Shown: positions 20,928 through 28,831 of the stretch, in pieces
How positions within the stretch are numbered: the first letter of the stretch is position 1
Layout: each line of letters opens with the position of its first letter
Made by a program: the position numbers and the translations under genes
NCBI GenBank assembly: GCA_964485815.1
Contig: CAZAJX010000022.1
Span: 1-34,072, forward strand
Direction: 5' to 3'
DNA from: SFLA01 sp964485815
Lineage (GTDB): Bacteria > Bacillota > Clostridia > Oscillospirales > CAG-382
Length of the DNA stretch: 34,072 nucleotides
The notes under the pieces: model-generated
Databases searched by the model: none
The model's input: only the letters and a program-made list of their open reading frames with translations
What the model was told of the DNA's origin: nothing

Positions 20928-22095
20928 TCCACGCAAAGTCGCTTTGGATATATTGTATCGCATATCCTCTTCGGGTGCATACAGCAATATAGGTCTTCTT
21001 TCCGCAGACTTAAGCGGTGTTGACCGTGCCTTTTGCACCGAGCTTATAAAAGGCGTAACCGAGCGCAGACGCACCCTTGACCATATTATTTCACGCTACG
21101 TAAACAAAAAGCCCGATGGAAAAATAACCGAGCTTTTGCGTATGGGCGTATACCAGATAATCTTTCTTTCCCGTGTGCCCGACCACGCCGTGTGCGATGA
21201 ATCGGTAAAAATGGCAAAGCAGATAAACAGAGGCTCTGCAGGATTTGTTAACGCCGTGCTTCGAAGCGTGTGCAGAGAAAAGGAAAATATAATTTTATCT
21301 CTTTCCTCTCTTCCGGAATCGGTTTACTTTTCGGTTTCCGATAGTATTTTTGAGCTGGTGAAGAGCCAATATCCCGATGAATATAAGGATATTTTTGAGG
21401 CATTCTTTGAAAAACGTCCCGTTACCGTAAGGGCAAACACCTTAAAGGATACGCCCTATATTGACGGTGTGAACGAAAACACCAATATGGCGGACATAGA
21501 AAAGGGACTGTTCTTCGTTCAGGGACTTTCCTCCCAGCAAGCGGTAAAAGCGCTTGATGCCAAGCCGGGAATGACGGTTATCGACCTTTGCGCCTGCCCC
21601 GGCGGAAAAAGTTTCGGCGCGGCAATAGATATGAAAAACGAGGGAAGAATAATATCCTCGGACCTTCATAAAAACAAGCTTTCCCTTATACAGCAGGGCG
21701 CAGAGAAAATGGGAATAACCATTATCGAAACGCTTAAGCGGGATGCCCGTGTAACCGATGAAAGCCTTATAGGTTACGCGGACAGAGTTATTTGCGACGT
21801 CCCCTGCTCGGGAATAGGCGTTATAGGCACGAAGCCGGAAATCCGCTATAAAAACGCTTCGGATTTCACAGGCTTGTACCCCACACAGGAAAAAATACTG
21901 GAAAACGCGCTTTTATACCTAAAAAAAGGCGGCAGAGCGGTGTATTCCACCTGCACTGTAAACAAGTGCGAAAACAGTGATATTATAAATAAAGTTGTAA
22001 AAAACAAAGATGGATACCGTTTGGTATCGGAGCAGACCATTCTCCCCGGTAACGGGTACGATGGATTTTATATAGCAGTTATCGAAAGAGATTAA
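20920..22095 (+). CDS. rsmB: 16S rRNA (cytosine-967 C5)-methyltransferase RsmB
   Basis: 391 residues. The N-terminal NusB-like RNA-binding domain (about 3-125: DPRKVALDILYRISSSGAYSN, LIKGVTERRRTLDHIISRY) is fused to a class I SAM methyltransferase. SAM-binding motif I is IDLCACPGGKSFGAAIDM. The catalytic cysteines are in the CDVPCSGIGVIGTKPEIRYK motif and in the later YSTCTVNKCEN. AAGGTG lies 9 nt before the ATG at 20920. A GTG at 20908 is possible but is part of that ribosome binding site. The start overlaps the end of fmt by 8 nt, in keeping with the def-fmt-rsmB-rlmN order of many Bacillota. Confidence 0.95.
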   Translation: MSDPRKVALDILYRISSSGAYSNIGLLSADLSGVDRAFCTELIKGVTERRRTLDHIISRYVNKKPDGKITELLRMGVYQIIFLSRVPDHAVCDESVKMAKQINRGSAGFVNAVLRSVCREKENIILSLSSLPESVYFSVSDSIFELVKSQYPDEYKDIFEAFFEKRPVTVRANTLKDTPYIDGVNENTNMADIEKGLFFVQGLSSQQAVKALDAKPGMTVIDLCACPGGKSFGAAIDMKNEGRIISSDLHKNKLSLIQQGAEKMGITIIETLKRDARVTDESLIGYADRVICDVPCSGIGVIGTKPEIRYKNASDFTGLYPTQEKILENALLYLKKGGRAVYSTCTVNKCENSDIINKVVKNKDGYRLVSEQTILPGNGYDGFYIAVIERD

Positions 22096-22097
22096 AA

Positions 22098-23123
22098 ATG
22101 ACCGACCTTAAAAGTATGCTTCCCTCGGAGATAGAGGAATATCTTGTAAATATCGGCGAAAAGCGTTTCCGCGCAAAGCAGATATTCCGTTGGATATCCG
22201 CAGGGGAAACGGATATAGATAATATGACAGACCTTTCCGTGTCCCTTCGTGAAAAACTGAAGGCGGAGTGTACGGTAACGAGGGCGAAGATCGTTTCAAA
22301 GCTTGTATCGAAAATTGACGGCACTGTGAAATATCTTTTCGAGCTTGCCGACGGAGAGAAGATCGAAACCGTATTTATGCGTTATAAATACGGAAATACC
22401 GTGTGTATCTCTACTCAGGCGGGTTGCCGAATGGGTTGCACCTTCTGTGCATCTCATATCAATGGCTTCCGCAGACATCTCACTCCCGCCGAAATGCTTG
22501 AGCAGATAATGGCGGCAATGCGTGATACGGGCGAAAAGGTAAAAGGCATAGTGCTTATGGGAATAGGCGAGCCTTTGGATAATTACGATAACGTTTTGCA
22601 GTTTTTACGCCTTGTCCACCATCCCGACGGGCTTAATATCTCACACAGACACATTTCCCTTTCCACCTGCGGATTGGTAAATAAAATAGATATGCTGGCG
22701 CAGGAAAAACTGCAGATAACACTTTCCGTGTCCCTTCACGCCCCTAACGATGAAATCCGCAGGCAGACTATGCCGGTGGCAAGAAAGTTTCCCTATGAAA
22801 CACTTATCGATGCCTGCAAACGGTATATCGATATAACAAACCGCCGCATTTCCTTTGAATACGCCCTTATTTCGGGAGTAAATGATTCGGAACGGGATGC
22901 TCACCAGCTTGGCAAGGTGCTTTCGGGTATGCTTTGCCACGTTAACCTTATCCCCGTAAACGAAGTAAAGGAAAGAGGATACAAAAAGAGCACCCGTGAG
23001 CAGGTGGCGCGTTTTACGGAAATACTTAATTCATATAAAATAAACACCACAGTCCGCCGTAAGCTGGGCGGAGATATAAATGCTTCCTGCGGACAGCTCC
23101 GCGCGGAGCATAGAGAGGAGTGA
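22098..23123 (+). CDS. rlmN: Dual-specificity 23S/tRNA A2503/A37 C2-methyltransferase RlmN
   Basis: 341 residues. A radical-SAM enzyme that methylates C2 of adenosine in 23S rRNA position 2503 and in some tRNAs. Visible: N-terminal accessory domain (about 1-85); the radical SAM cluster motif GCRMGCTFCAS with C-x3-C-x2-C; GIVLMGIGEPLDNYDNV; SVSLHAPNDEIRRQTMPVARKFP; FEYALISGVNDSERDA; and the C-terminal NASCGQL with the second catalytic cysteine. It starts 2 nt after the rsmB stop without a strong ribosome binding site. Confidence 0.96.
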   Translation: MTDLKSMLPSEIEEYLVNIGEKRFRAKQIFRWISAGETDIDNMTDLSVSLREKLKAECTVTRAKIVSKLVSKIDGTVKYLFELADGEKIETVFMRYKYGNTVCISTQAGCRMGCTFCASHINGFRRHLTPAEMLEQIMAAMRDTGEKVKGIVLMGIGEPLDNYDNVLQFLRLVHHPDGLNISHRHISLSTCGLVNKIDMLAQEKLQITLSVSLHAPNDEIRRQTMPVARKFPYETLIDACKRYIDITNRRISFEYALISGVNDSERDAHQLGKVLSGMLCHVNLIPVNEVKERGYKKSTREQVARFTEILNSYKINTTVRRKLGGDINASCGQLRAEHREE

Positions 23124-23128
23124 TGATC

Positions 23129-23881
23129 TTGCGCATTTACGGCAGTACTGACGTAGGAAAGCAAAGAAAGAATAATCAGGATTATTTCCACATATACAAC
23201 GGAAGAGATTACGTTTCCGCCGTTATTTGCGATGGAATGGGCGGTGCCGCAAGCGGAAACGTTGCAAGCCGTCTTGCCTGCGAGATATATCAGGAAACTC
23301 TGTCTTCTTCTTTAAAGGGAGTTAACTTATATACAATCACCCGCGAGGATATAATAAAGATACTGCGTCTTTCCGTGGTTTGTGCAAACAAGGCTGTATA
23401 TGCAAAAGCCCAAACGGATAACGATTGCTTCGGAATGGGCACTACTCTGGTAGCATTCTTTTCCTGCCCTGCAATAAACGTTGCCGTCAACGTGGGCGAC
23501 AGCCGTCTGTATACCATAAGCAATCATATGGCAATACAGATCACCAAGGATCATTCCCTCGTGCAGATGCTGGTGGATAACGGCGCATTAAGCGAAAAAG
23601 AGGCGCTTCAGCATCCGAAGAAAAACATAATCCTCCGAGCTTTGGGCGTGGAAGATATGGTAGAGCCCGATATGTTTTTCAATATTGAATTCGATTATAT
23701 ACTTCTCTGCTCCGACGGACTTTCAAATCTCGTGTCCGGACGTGAGATGGAGGATATAATATATGCAAAATCCCGTTGGCGCACCATTACGGACGAAAAA
23801 CGGGTAAAAATGCTTATTGATCTTGCAAATAAAAAAGGCGGTACGGATAATATTACCGCAGTGCTCATCGGAAAGGAGTAA
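23129..23881 (+). CDS. prpC: PP2C-type protein serine/threonine phosphatase (Stp/PrpC), TTG start
   Basis: 250 residues. It removes phosphate from targets of the PASTA kinase encoded next. PP2C metal-binding motifs: the early MRIYGSTDVGKQRKNNQDYF with the conserved Asp, ICDGMGGAASGNVAS, GMGTTLVAFF, VGDSRLYTI, ITKDHSLVQMLVDNG, LLCSDGLSNLV, and the C-terminal GGTDNITAVLI. GAGAGGAG ends at 23120, 8 nt before the TTG at 23129, which I take as the start. The GTG at 23120 and ATG at 23123 lie within or too close to that site. The first codon of those alternatives overlaps the rlmN stop. The prkC ribosome binding site lies in this gene's last codons. Confidence 0.94.
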   Translation: MRIYGSTDVGKQRKNNQDYFHIYNGRDYVSAVICDGMGGAASGNVASRLACEIYQETLSSSLKGVNLYTITREDIIKILRLSVVCANKAVYAKAQTDNDCFGMGTTLVAFFSCPAINVAVNVGDSRLYTISNHMAIQITKDHSLVQMLVDNGALSEKEALQHPKKNIILRALGVEDMVEPDMFFNIEFDYILLCSDGLSNLVSGREMEDIIYAKSRWRTITDEKRVKMLIDLANKKGGTDNITAVLIGKE

Positions 23882-23885
23882 GCTG

Positions 23886-25958
23886 ATGAACAACAAATAT
23901 CAAAGTTTTGTCGGCAAGGTGCTGGACGGCAGATATAAGATTATCGAGCTTTTGGGCGTAGGCGGAATGGCTTTCGTCTTAAAGGCAGAGGATCTGCTTA
24001 TGGATCGTACCGTTGCCATAAAGATACTCAACGATGAATATAACGGAGATAAGCAGGCTGAATCCAGATTCATAAACGAATCCAAGGCTGTTGCTATGCT
24101 GTCCCACAAAAACCTTGTAAGTATATACGATGTTGCTATTTATCCCGATATGAAATATATCGTTATGGAATATCTTGACGGTATAACCTTAAAGGAATAT
24201 CTGGATAAAAAGGGTGTGCTTCCCTGGAAGGAAGCGTGTCTGTATACCGTACAGATACTCAAAGCTCTGGAGCACGCTCACAGCAAGGACGTTGTCCACA
24301 GAGATATTAAGCCCCAGAATATTATTCTGCAAAGAAACGGCGAAATTAAGGTTACCGATTTCGGTATTGCCAAAACGCCTCACGAGGCTATGAATTCGGA
24401 CAGAGAGCGCGCTATCGGTACTGTGTACTATATCAGCCCCGAGCAGGCTTCCAGCAAGGAAACGACCTTCGCTTCCGATATCTATTCCGTGGGAATTATG
24501 CTTTACGAAATGGTTACCGGTGTTCTTCCCTTTACTGCGGAAAACCTGCTTGAGATCGCAATGATGCAGATCAACGATGAGCCGGGCAACCCCTGCGAGC
24601 TTAATCCTCAGCTTCCCTTCGGTGTGGCGCAGATAATCCGCAAGGCTATGGAAAAAGATCCTTCAAACCGCTTTGCATCTGCTCACAGTATGATAAAAGC
24701 TATAGATATGGTGCTTCGCAATCCCACCGTGACCTTCGCTTTGGGTAATGATTACCCCGTCGGCGAGGCACTGCCCTATAACGTTGTTCCCATTGATTCT
24801 ATCGCAACCTCCGAGCTGGAATATGACGATGTTTCGGGCAAAAAGCCCGTTGTCGGCGGAGGAAGCGCAAAAACACGCTATGTAAAAAAGCGCAAGAGAA
24901 AAAAGCGCTCCGTTCGTGAAAGCCGTTCTCTTCTCCCCGTGATTTCCGCAATCGCTCTGTCATTTTTGCTGGTGTGCGCATCCTGCGGCGTATATTACGT
25001 TATTTACGCCTTGGGACTTACCACGGGTCCCGCTACCGGAAACGAAGTTGTTGTTCCCAAGCTTGTGGGACAGATATGGTCCGATGAGCTTTCAAGTAAG
25101 CTGATCAACGGTAATTATGATACTTCGGGCGTTAAGTTCAAGGTGCTTGAGGTTATAAAGGTATATAAATCAGGCTACGGAAACGGAGAGATCATCGAGC
25201 AGGATCCCGTTGCCCATCATATAGGCAAGCTTCCCGACGGTCAGATATTCTTTGAGATAGATTCTATAAAAATAAACGTAGTGCCCGATGACGTTGCTAT
25301 ACCTTATATCCGCGGATACACGTATAAGGAAGCGGAAATAAAGTTAACGGAAATAGGCTTAAAGGTAGAAAAAGAGATCGTTTACGATGAATATGGTTTT
25401 GCAAATCAGGTCGTTCGTACCGAGCCTGAGTTTGGCACGCTGGTGGATGCCGGAAGCACCGTAAAGGTGTTCGTTTCTATGGGCAAGGATATCACTACCG
25501 CTCATCCTGTTCCCGATCTTAAAGGTATGACACTTAAAGAGGCAAAGGTTGCGCTTGAACGTGCAAACCTCGCTTTAGGTGAAGTAACCTATGAATATGA
25601 CGGGAAATTCACCAACGAAGTTATAAAGCAAAGCGTAAAGCCCGACCGTGAAGGTCTTGAACCCTTTACCGAAATTGATATCGTTATTTCCGGCGCATCA
25701 AACGGAAGCGAATATACCAAGGGCGATATGCCGGATCTGTTTGGTTTATCACAGGAAGAAGCAGAGGATTTCCTTATTGCTATCGGTCTTGTGCCTAACC
25801 GTATAACCGAGATATATTCCGATAAATTTGAGCCCGGCACAGTTTGCGGTCAGAGTATGGAATACGGATTGCCCGTAAACGATGGCGATAAGATCGACCT
25901 TATCGTATGTGTCGGACCTGCCGAAGACGGAACCGACGTTTCGGATACGGAGGAATAA
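23886..25958 (+). CDS. prkC: PASTA-domain serine/threonine protein kinase PrkC
   Basis: 690 residues. A single-pass membrane kinase that senses peptidoglycan or lipid II with extracellular PASTA repeats. Kinase domain at about 17-278: glycine loop LLGVGGMAF, catalytic Lys46 (VAIKIL), HRDIKPQN at 138-145, DFG at 158-160, activation loop with RAIGTVYYISPEQ. A basic stretch (KKRKRKKRSVRESR, about 334-347) precedes a membrane helix at about 349-378. Four PASTA-like repeats follow, about 388-470 (divergent), 472-545, 547-617 and 622-682. GGAG lies 7 nt before the ATG. An upstream in-frame ATG at 23817 lies inside prpC and lacks a site. prpC-prkC-rsgA is a conserved order in Bacillota. Confidence 0.97.
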   Translation: MNNKYQSFVGKVLDGRYKIIELLGVGGMAFVLKAEDLLMDRTVAIKILNDEYNGDKQAESRFINESKAVAMLSHKNLVSIYDVAIYPDMKYIVMEYLDGITLKEYLDKKGVLPWKEACLYTVQILKALEHAHSKDVVHRDIKPQNIILQRNGEIKVTDFGIAKTPHEAMNSDRERAIGTVYYISPEQASSKETTFASDIYSVGIMLYEMVTGVLPFTAENLLEIAMMQINDEPGNPCELNPQLPFGVAQIIRKAMEKDPSNRFASAHSMIKAIDMVLRNPTVTFALGNDYPVGEALPYNVVPIDSIATSELEYDDVSGKKPVVGGGSAKTRYVKKRKRKKRSVRESRSLLPVISAIALSFLLVCASCGVYYVIYALGLTTGPATGNEVVVPKLVGQIWSDELSSKLINGNYDTSGVKFKVLEVIKVYKSGYGNGEIIEQDPVAHHIGKLPDGQIFFEIDSIKINVVPDDVAIPYIRGYTYKEAEIKLTEIGLKVEKEIVYDEYGFANQVVRTEPEFGTLVDAGSTVKVFVSMGKDITTAHPVPDLKGMTLKEAKVALERANLALGEVTYEYDGKFTNEVIKQSVKPDREGLEPFTEIDIVISGASNGSEYTKGDMPDLFGLSQEEAEDFLIAIGLVPNRITEIYSDKFEPGTVCGQSMEYGLPVNDGDKIDLIVCVGPAEDGTDVSDTEE

Positions 25959-25960
25959 CC

Positions 25961-26833
25961 GTGCCTACGGGAATACTGCTTAAAGGTCAAAAAGGGTTGT
26001 ATACCGTTTTTGACGGAGAAAAACAGATCCAGTGCCGTGCGGGAAGCCGCTTGCGCAAAGGCGATATGCGCCTTTCCCCCGGCGATAACGTGGAATTTAC
26101 GTTAAACGCCGACGATACCGGATTTATTACAGAAATACTGCCGCGGAAGAACGCATTCGTGCGTCCTCCCGTGGCAAACATAGATGTATTTGTGATCGTA
26201 ACTGCCGCTGCTTCGCCCGATCCGGATATATATTATCTGGATTCCCTTTGCGCTATCGCAACGCTTTCGGGAGCGGAGGTAATGCTGGTAATAAATAAAA
26301 CGGATATAAAATCCCCCGAGTTTCTCACGGATATATACGATAAAACACCTATAAAGGTGTTCTGCGTACAAGCTGTAAACGGCATAGGCGTGGACGAGCT
26401 CCGTAAAGAATTACGCGGAAAGACTGCCGTGTTTGCAGGTCCTTCCGGCGCGGGAAAATCAAGTCTGCTCAATGCGTTGTGTCCCTCGCTTTCCGCAGAA
26501 ACGGGCGAACTTTCCGAAAGGCTTATGCGGGGAAAAAACACCACCCGCGTTTCGGAGCTGTTTTTGCTGGAGGGAGATATACGGCTTGCGGATACTCCCG
26601 GATTTACTATGCTGGATTTTATTGCCTGCGGAATTACAGATTACAAAAACGTTATAGATGCATTTCCCGAAATGCTTCCCTATACCTGCGATTGTAGGTG
26701 GAGGGATTGCGCTCATACCGTAGAGGAAGGCTGTGCTGTACTCGAAAAGGTAGAGCAGGGGATAATACCAAAATCACGGCACGAAAGCTTCGTTCGAATT
26801 TATACGGAGCTTAAACAAAAAACTACTTATTAG
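25961..26833 (+). CDS. rsgA: Ribosome small subunit-dependent GTPase RsgA (GTG start)
   Basis: 290 residues. RsgA is a circularly permuted GTPase that checks late 30S ribosome assembly. An N-terminal OB-fold (about 1-65) is followed by the permuted G domain: G4 NKTD (112-115) comes before G1 GPSGAGKSS (160-168), and G3 DTPG is at 211-214. The C-terminal zinc site has Cys245, Cys250, His252 and Cys258 (CRWRDCAH, EEGCAV). GGAGG lies 7 nt before the GTG at 25961; the GTG is 2 nt after the prkC stop. An upstream in-frame start at 25907 would lie within prkC and adds residues with no family match. In B. subtilis rsgA is followed by rpe, here by pssA. Confidence 0.95.
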   Translation: MPTGILLKGQKGLYTVFDGEKQIQCRAGSRLRKGDMRLSPGDNVEFTLNADDTGFITEILPRKNAFVRPPVANIDVFVIVTAAASPDPDIYYLDSLCAIATLSGAEVMLVINKTDIKSPEFLTDIYDKTPIKVFCVQAVNGIGVDELRKELRGKTAVFAGPSGAGKSSLLNALCPSLSAETGELSERLMRGKNTTRVSELFLLEGDIRLADTPGFTMLDFIACGITDYKNVIDAFPEMLPYTCDCRWRDCAHTVEEGCAVLEKVEQGIIPKSRHESFVRIYTELKQKTTY

Positions 26834-26844
26834 AGGTGTATAAA

Positions 26845-27513
26845 ATGTTTATAGGTTTTATCAACCTTGCAAACGTAATAACCCTGGGAGGATTGTGTTC
26901 TTCGGCACTTGCAATGTTTTGCGCCGCAAACCACAAATATTGCCTTGCGCTTACGTTCTTTCTGCTGGCAGGTATCTGCGATATGACAGACGGCACGGCG
27001 GCACGGCGTACTCCCGGCAGAAGCGATCGTGCCAAGGTTTACGGAATTCAGTTGGACAGCCTTTGCGATATGGTGAGCTTCGGCGTTACTCCTTGTATTA
27101 TCGCTTGGTTTCTGGGCTACAATACGTTCTTTGATATTATCGTGTATATGCTCTTCCTCATAGCATCTGCCACCCGCCTTGCATATTTTAATACGCTTAC
27201 AATGGAAAAAGCAGACCTTTCTTCCAAATCCTTTGTGGGTATGCCCATTCCGTTCTCTTGCTTCTCCACGGCGTTTCTTATGATGCTTTTGTCCATTGGC
27301 GTATCTTCCGCCGCAATGGCGTGGGCGTTCAGGCTGGTATTCTTGCTTGTGGCTATGCTGTATGTACTCAGAATAAAGATACCCAAGCCCTCTTTGAAGG
27401 TTGCAATCGTCTTTGGCGCGGTTATAGCGGTAATTTACGTTGTAACCCTGATACAGTGGAGCGGGAACTCCGTTACCACCGGTGTAGAAAACTATATAAC
27501 CTTAACTGCATAG
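26845..27513 (+). CDS. pssA: CDP-alcohol phosphatidyltransferase, probably phosphatidylserine synthase
   Basis: 222 residues. Membrane enzyme, most likely making phosphatidylserine from CDP-diacylglycerol and serine. The CDP-alcohol phosphotransferase motif is present as D46-x2-D49-G-x2-AR then G67-x3-D71-x3-D75 (ICDMTDGTAARR, YGIQLDSLCD). The stretch between AR and G is 12 residues rather than the usual 8. The following DMVSFGVTPC is typical of PssA. Five or so further hydrophobic segments follow (about 80-100, 103-120, 140-160, 164-183, 190-210). GAGG (26833-26836) lies 8 nt before the ATG at 26845. It is the last gene before the terminator at 27532. The exact alcohol substrate is inferred. 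Confidence 0.88.
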   Translation: MFIGFINLANVITLGGLCSSALAMFCAANHKYCLALTFFLLAGICDMTDGTAARRTPGRSDRAKVYGIQLDSLCDMVSFGVTPCIIAWFLGYNTFFDIIVYMLFLIASATRLAYFNTLTMEKADLSSKSFVGMPIPFSCFSTAFLMMLLSIGVSSAAMAWAFRLVFLLVAMLYVLRIKIPKPSLKVAIVFGAVIAVIYVVTLIQWSGNSVTTGVENYITLTA

Positions 27514-27531
27514 TTCCTTCATATATTAGTG

Positions 27532-27566
27532 AAACCCCGAGAGTGATTTCTCGGGGTTTTGTCATA
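27532..27566. terminator. Bidirectional terminator between pssA and the MBL hydrolase gene
   Basis: Perfect 11-bp stem AAACCCCGAGA (27532-27542) / TCTCGGGGTTT (27549-27559) with a 6-nt loop, followed by TTGTCATATTTT on the plus strand. It lies 18 nt after pssA and 9 nt before the end of the minus-strand gene, so it can stop both transcripts. Confidence 0.88.
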
Positions 27567-27568
27567 TT

Positions 27569-28408
27569 TTATATTTCTACTTCCATTCCGTCGTAGGAGG
27601 TCAAAAATCCGTCCTTTGCCGCAATAGGAACAAGCTCATCGTATATTGCTCCGCCGTTATGGGAAAAATGATTAACGCAGAATACAGTATTATCGTCGGC
27701 AATACCTTTTTCCCGCATCATATCTGCAGTAATCTTGCAGGTATCCAGTCCCAGATGTCCGCCTGCGCCGGGCAGGGTAACGAAGGTACAGTCAAGGGAA
27801 ACGAAATCTGCTTTTATCTTACTCTTTTCAAGATATTCCCAAACGTCATCATACAAAAGTCCCGTATCGTGGAGATATAAAAGGGTTTTGCCGCTTTCTT
27901 CTATAATATAACAGCAGGCGTTGTTTTCGTCCAAGGTATGATTAGCGCGGACGGGGGTTATCTTATACTGACCGAATTCGTAGGTAACGTAGTTTTCCAA
28001 AACCATAGGGGTTATGTATTGGCATCTCCGCTCATCGGAATAACGGCTGAAATAGTTTTCATATGCATCTATGACCTTTTGCGGACCTGCCAAAACCATC
28101 TTTTTTTCCGTAAGATTGTGTGCGTAATACGCTTCATCTCTGAAAGCGAGGTCCAGCGGCGCGAAATGGTCGGAATGGGGGTGTGTAACGATAAGATACT
28201 TCACCGCGCTGTAATCAATATTGTTCAGCAGCATATGCATATTTGCATCGGGCGGGAAATCTATAAGCAGATCGGAATTAATGATTGCCTGAGAACGGGT
28301 GCGGATATTCTTTCCGCCCGCAACTCTTGCTCTGTCGCAATGAGGGCATCTGCAAAACACCGCAGGCCAGCCTTCTGCCGCCGCAGTACCGAGATAACGA
28401 AGCTTCAT
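27569..28408 (-). CDS. MBL-fold metallo-hydrolase, PhnP-like
   Basis: 279 residues. Metallo-beta-lactamase-fold hydrolase; PhnP in E. coli cleaves cyclic phosphodiesters from phosphonate breakdown, but no phosphonate gene is nearby, so its substrate is open. Motifs: MKLRYLGTAAAEGWPAVFC, then Cys19, Cys21, Cys24 (CRCPHC), which resembles the zinc-binding cysteines of the PhnP subfamily. The metal-binding core is THPHSDH (75-81), with later RANHTLDE, LYLHDTGLLYDD and CVNHFSHNGG. GGGAGG lies 8 nt before the ATG at 28408; upstream in-frame codons up to 28672 lie in AT-rich promoter DNA and inside the rpmE region and are not coding. Its promoter (28445-28473) is divergent from that of rpmE. Confidence 0.9.
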   Translation of the reverse strand: MKLRYLGTAAAEGWPAVFCRCPHCDRARVAGGKNIRTRSQAIINSDLLIDFPPDANMHMLLNNIDYSAVKYLIVTHPHSDHFAPLDLAFRDEAYYAHNLTEKKMVLAGPQKVIDAYENYFSRYSDERRCQYITPMVLENYVTYEFGQYKITPVRANHTLDENNACCYIIEESGKTLLYLHDTGLLYDDVWEYLEKSKIKADFVSLDCTFVTLPGAGGHLGLDTCKITADMMREKGIADDNTVFCVNHFSHNGGAIYDELVPIAAKDGFLTSYDGMEVEI

Positions 28409-28444
28409 ATACAAAACCTCCCGTGTTTTTCTTGGTGTGATTAC

Positions 28445-28473
28445 ATTATAACTTAAATAATTTAAAAATACAA
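28445..28473 (-). promoter_or_regulatory. Sigma-A promoter of the MBL hydrolase gene
   Basis: Minus strand: -35 TTGTAT (complement of 28468-28473), 17-nt spacer, -10 TATAAT (complement of 28445-28450), 36 nt upstream of the start codon. Confidence 0.75.
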
Positions 28474-28494
28474 TAAAAAATGTAAAAAAAGGTA

Positions 28495-28523
28495 TTGCAT
28501 TTAGTGTTTTTTTATGGTATACT
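28495..28523 (+). promoter_or_regulatory. Sigma-A promoter of rpmE
   Basis: -35 TTGCAT (28495-28500), 17-nt spacer, -10 TATACT (28518-28523), about 29 nt upstream of the rpmE ATG. It is back to back with the minus-strand promoter, 21 nt apart between the -35 boxes. Confidence 0.8.
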
Positions 28524-28552
28524 TGCTCGGTGAGAAAGTGAGGTATAATGAC

Positions 28553-28753
28553 ATGAAGCAGGCTATTCATCCTGAATACAAGGAAACCGTAGTTAAATGC
28601 GCTTGTGGCGAAGAATATGTTACTAAGTCTACAAAACAGAATTTGAAGGTTGATATATGCTCTAAGTGCCATCCGTTCTATACCGGCAAGCAGAAGCTTG
28701 TTGATAGCGGCGGACGTGTAGATTCCTTTAAGAAGAAGTACAACCTTAAGTAA
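28553..28753 (+). CDS. rpmE: 50S ribosomal protein L31 (zinc-binding type)
   Basis: 66 residues. The start MKQAIHPEYKETVVKCACGEEYVT is typical of L31, with Cys-Ala-Cys and a later Cys-Ser-Lys-Cys (DICSKCHPFYTG) supplying the four zinc ligands, so this is the zinc-containing version. The end GGRVDSFKKKYNLK also fits. GAGG (28540-28543) lies 9 nt before the ATG at 28553. An in-frame ATG at 28514 lies on the promoter -10 and is unlikely. Confidence 0.96.
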   Translation: MKQAIHPEYKETVVKCACGEEYVTKSTKQNLKVDICSKCHPFYTGKQKLVDSGGRVDSFKKKYNLK

Positions 28754-28776
28754 TTTAAAGCATTTTCATTCGCATA

Positions 28777-28805
28777 AGGACAGCGGCTACCGCTGTCCTT
28801 TTTTA
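28777..28805 (+). terminator. Rho-independent terminator of rpmE
   Basis: Perfect 10-bp stem AAGGACAGCG (28777-28786) / CGCTGTCCTT (28791-28800), tetraloop GCTA-like, T-run after the stem. It separates rpmE from hflX, although I see no distinct promoter for hflX, so partial read-through is likely. Confidence 0.88.
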
Positions 28806-28831
28806 CTTCTTTACAAAAGGAGGAAATGATA

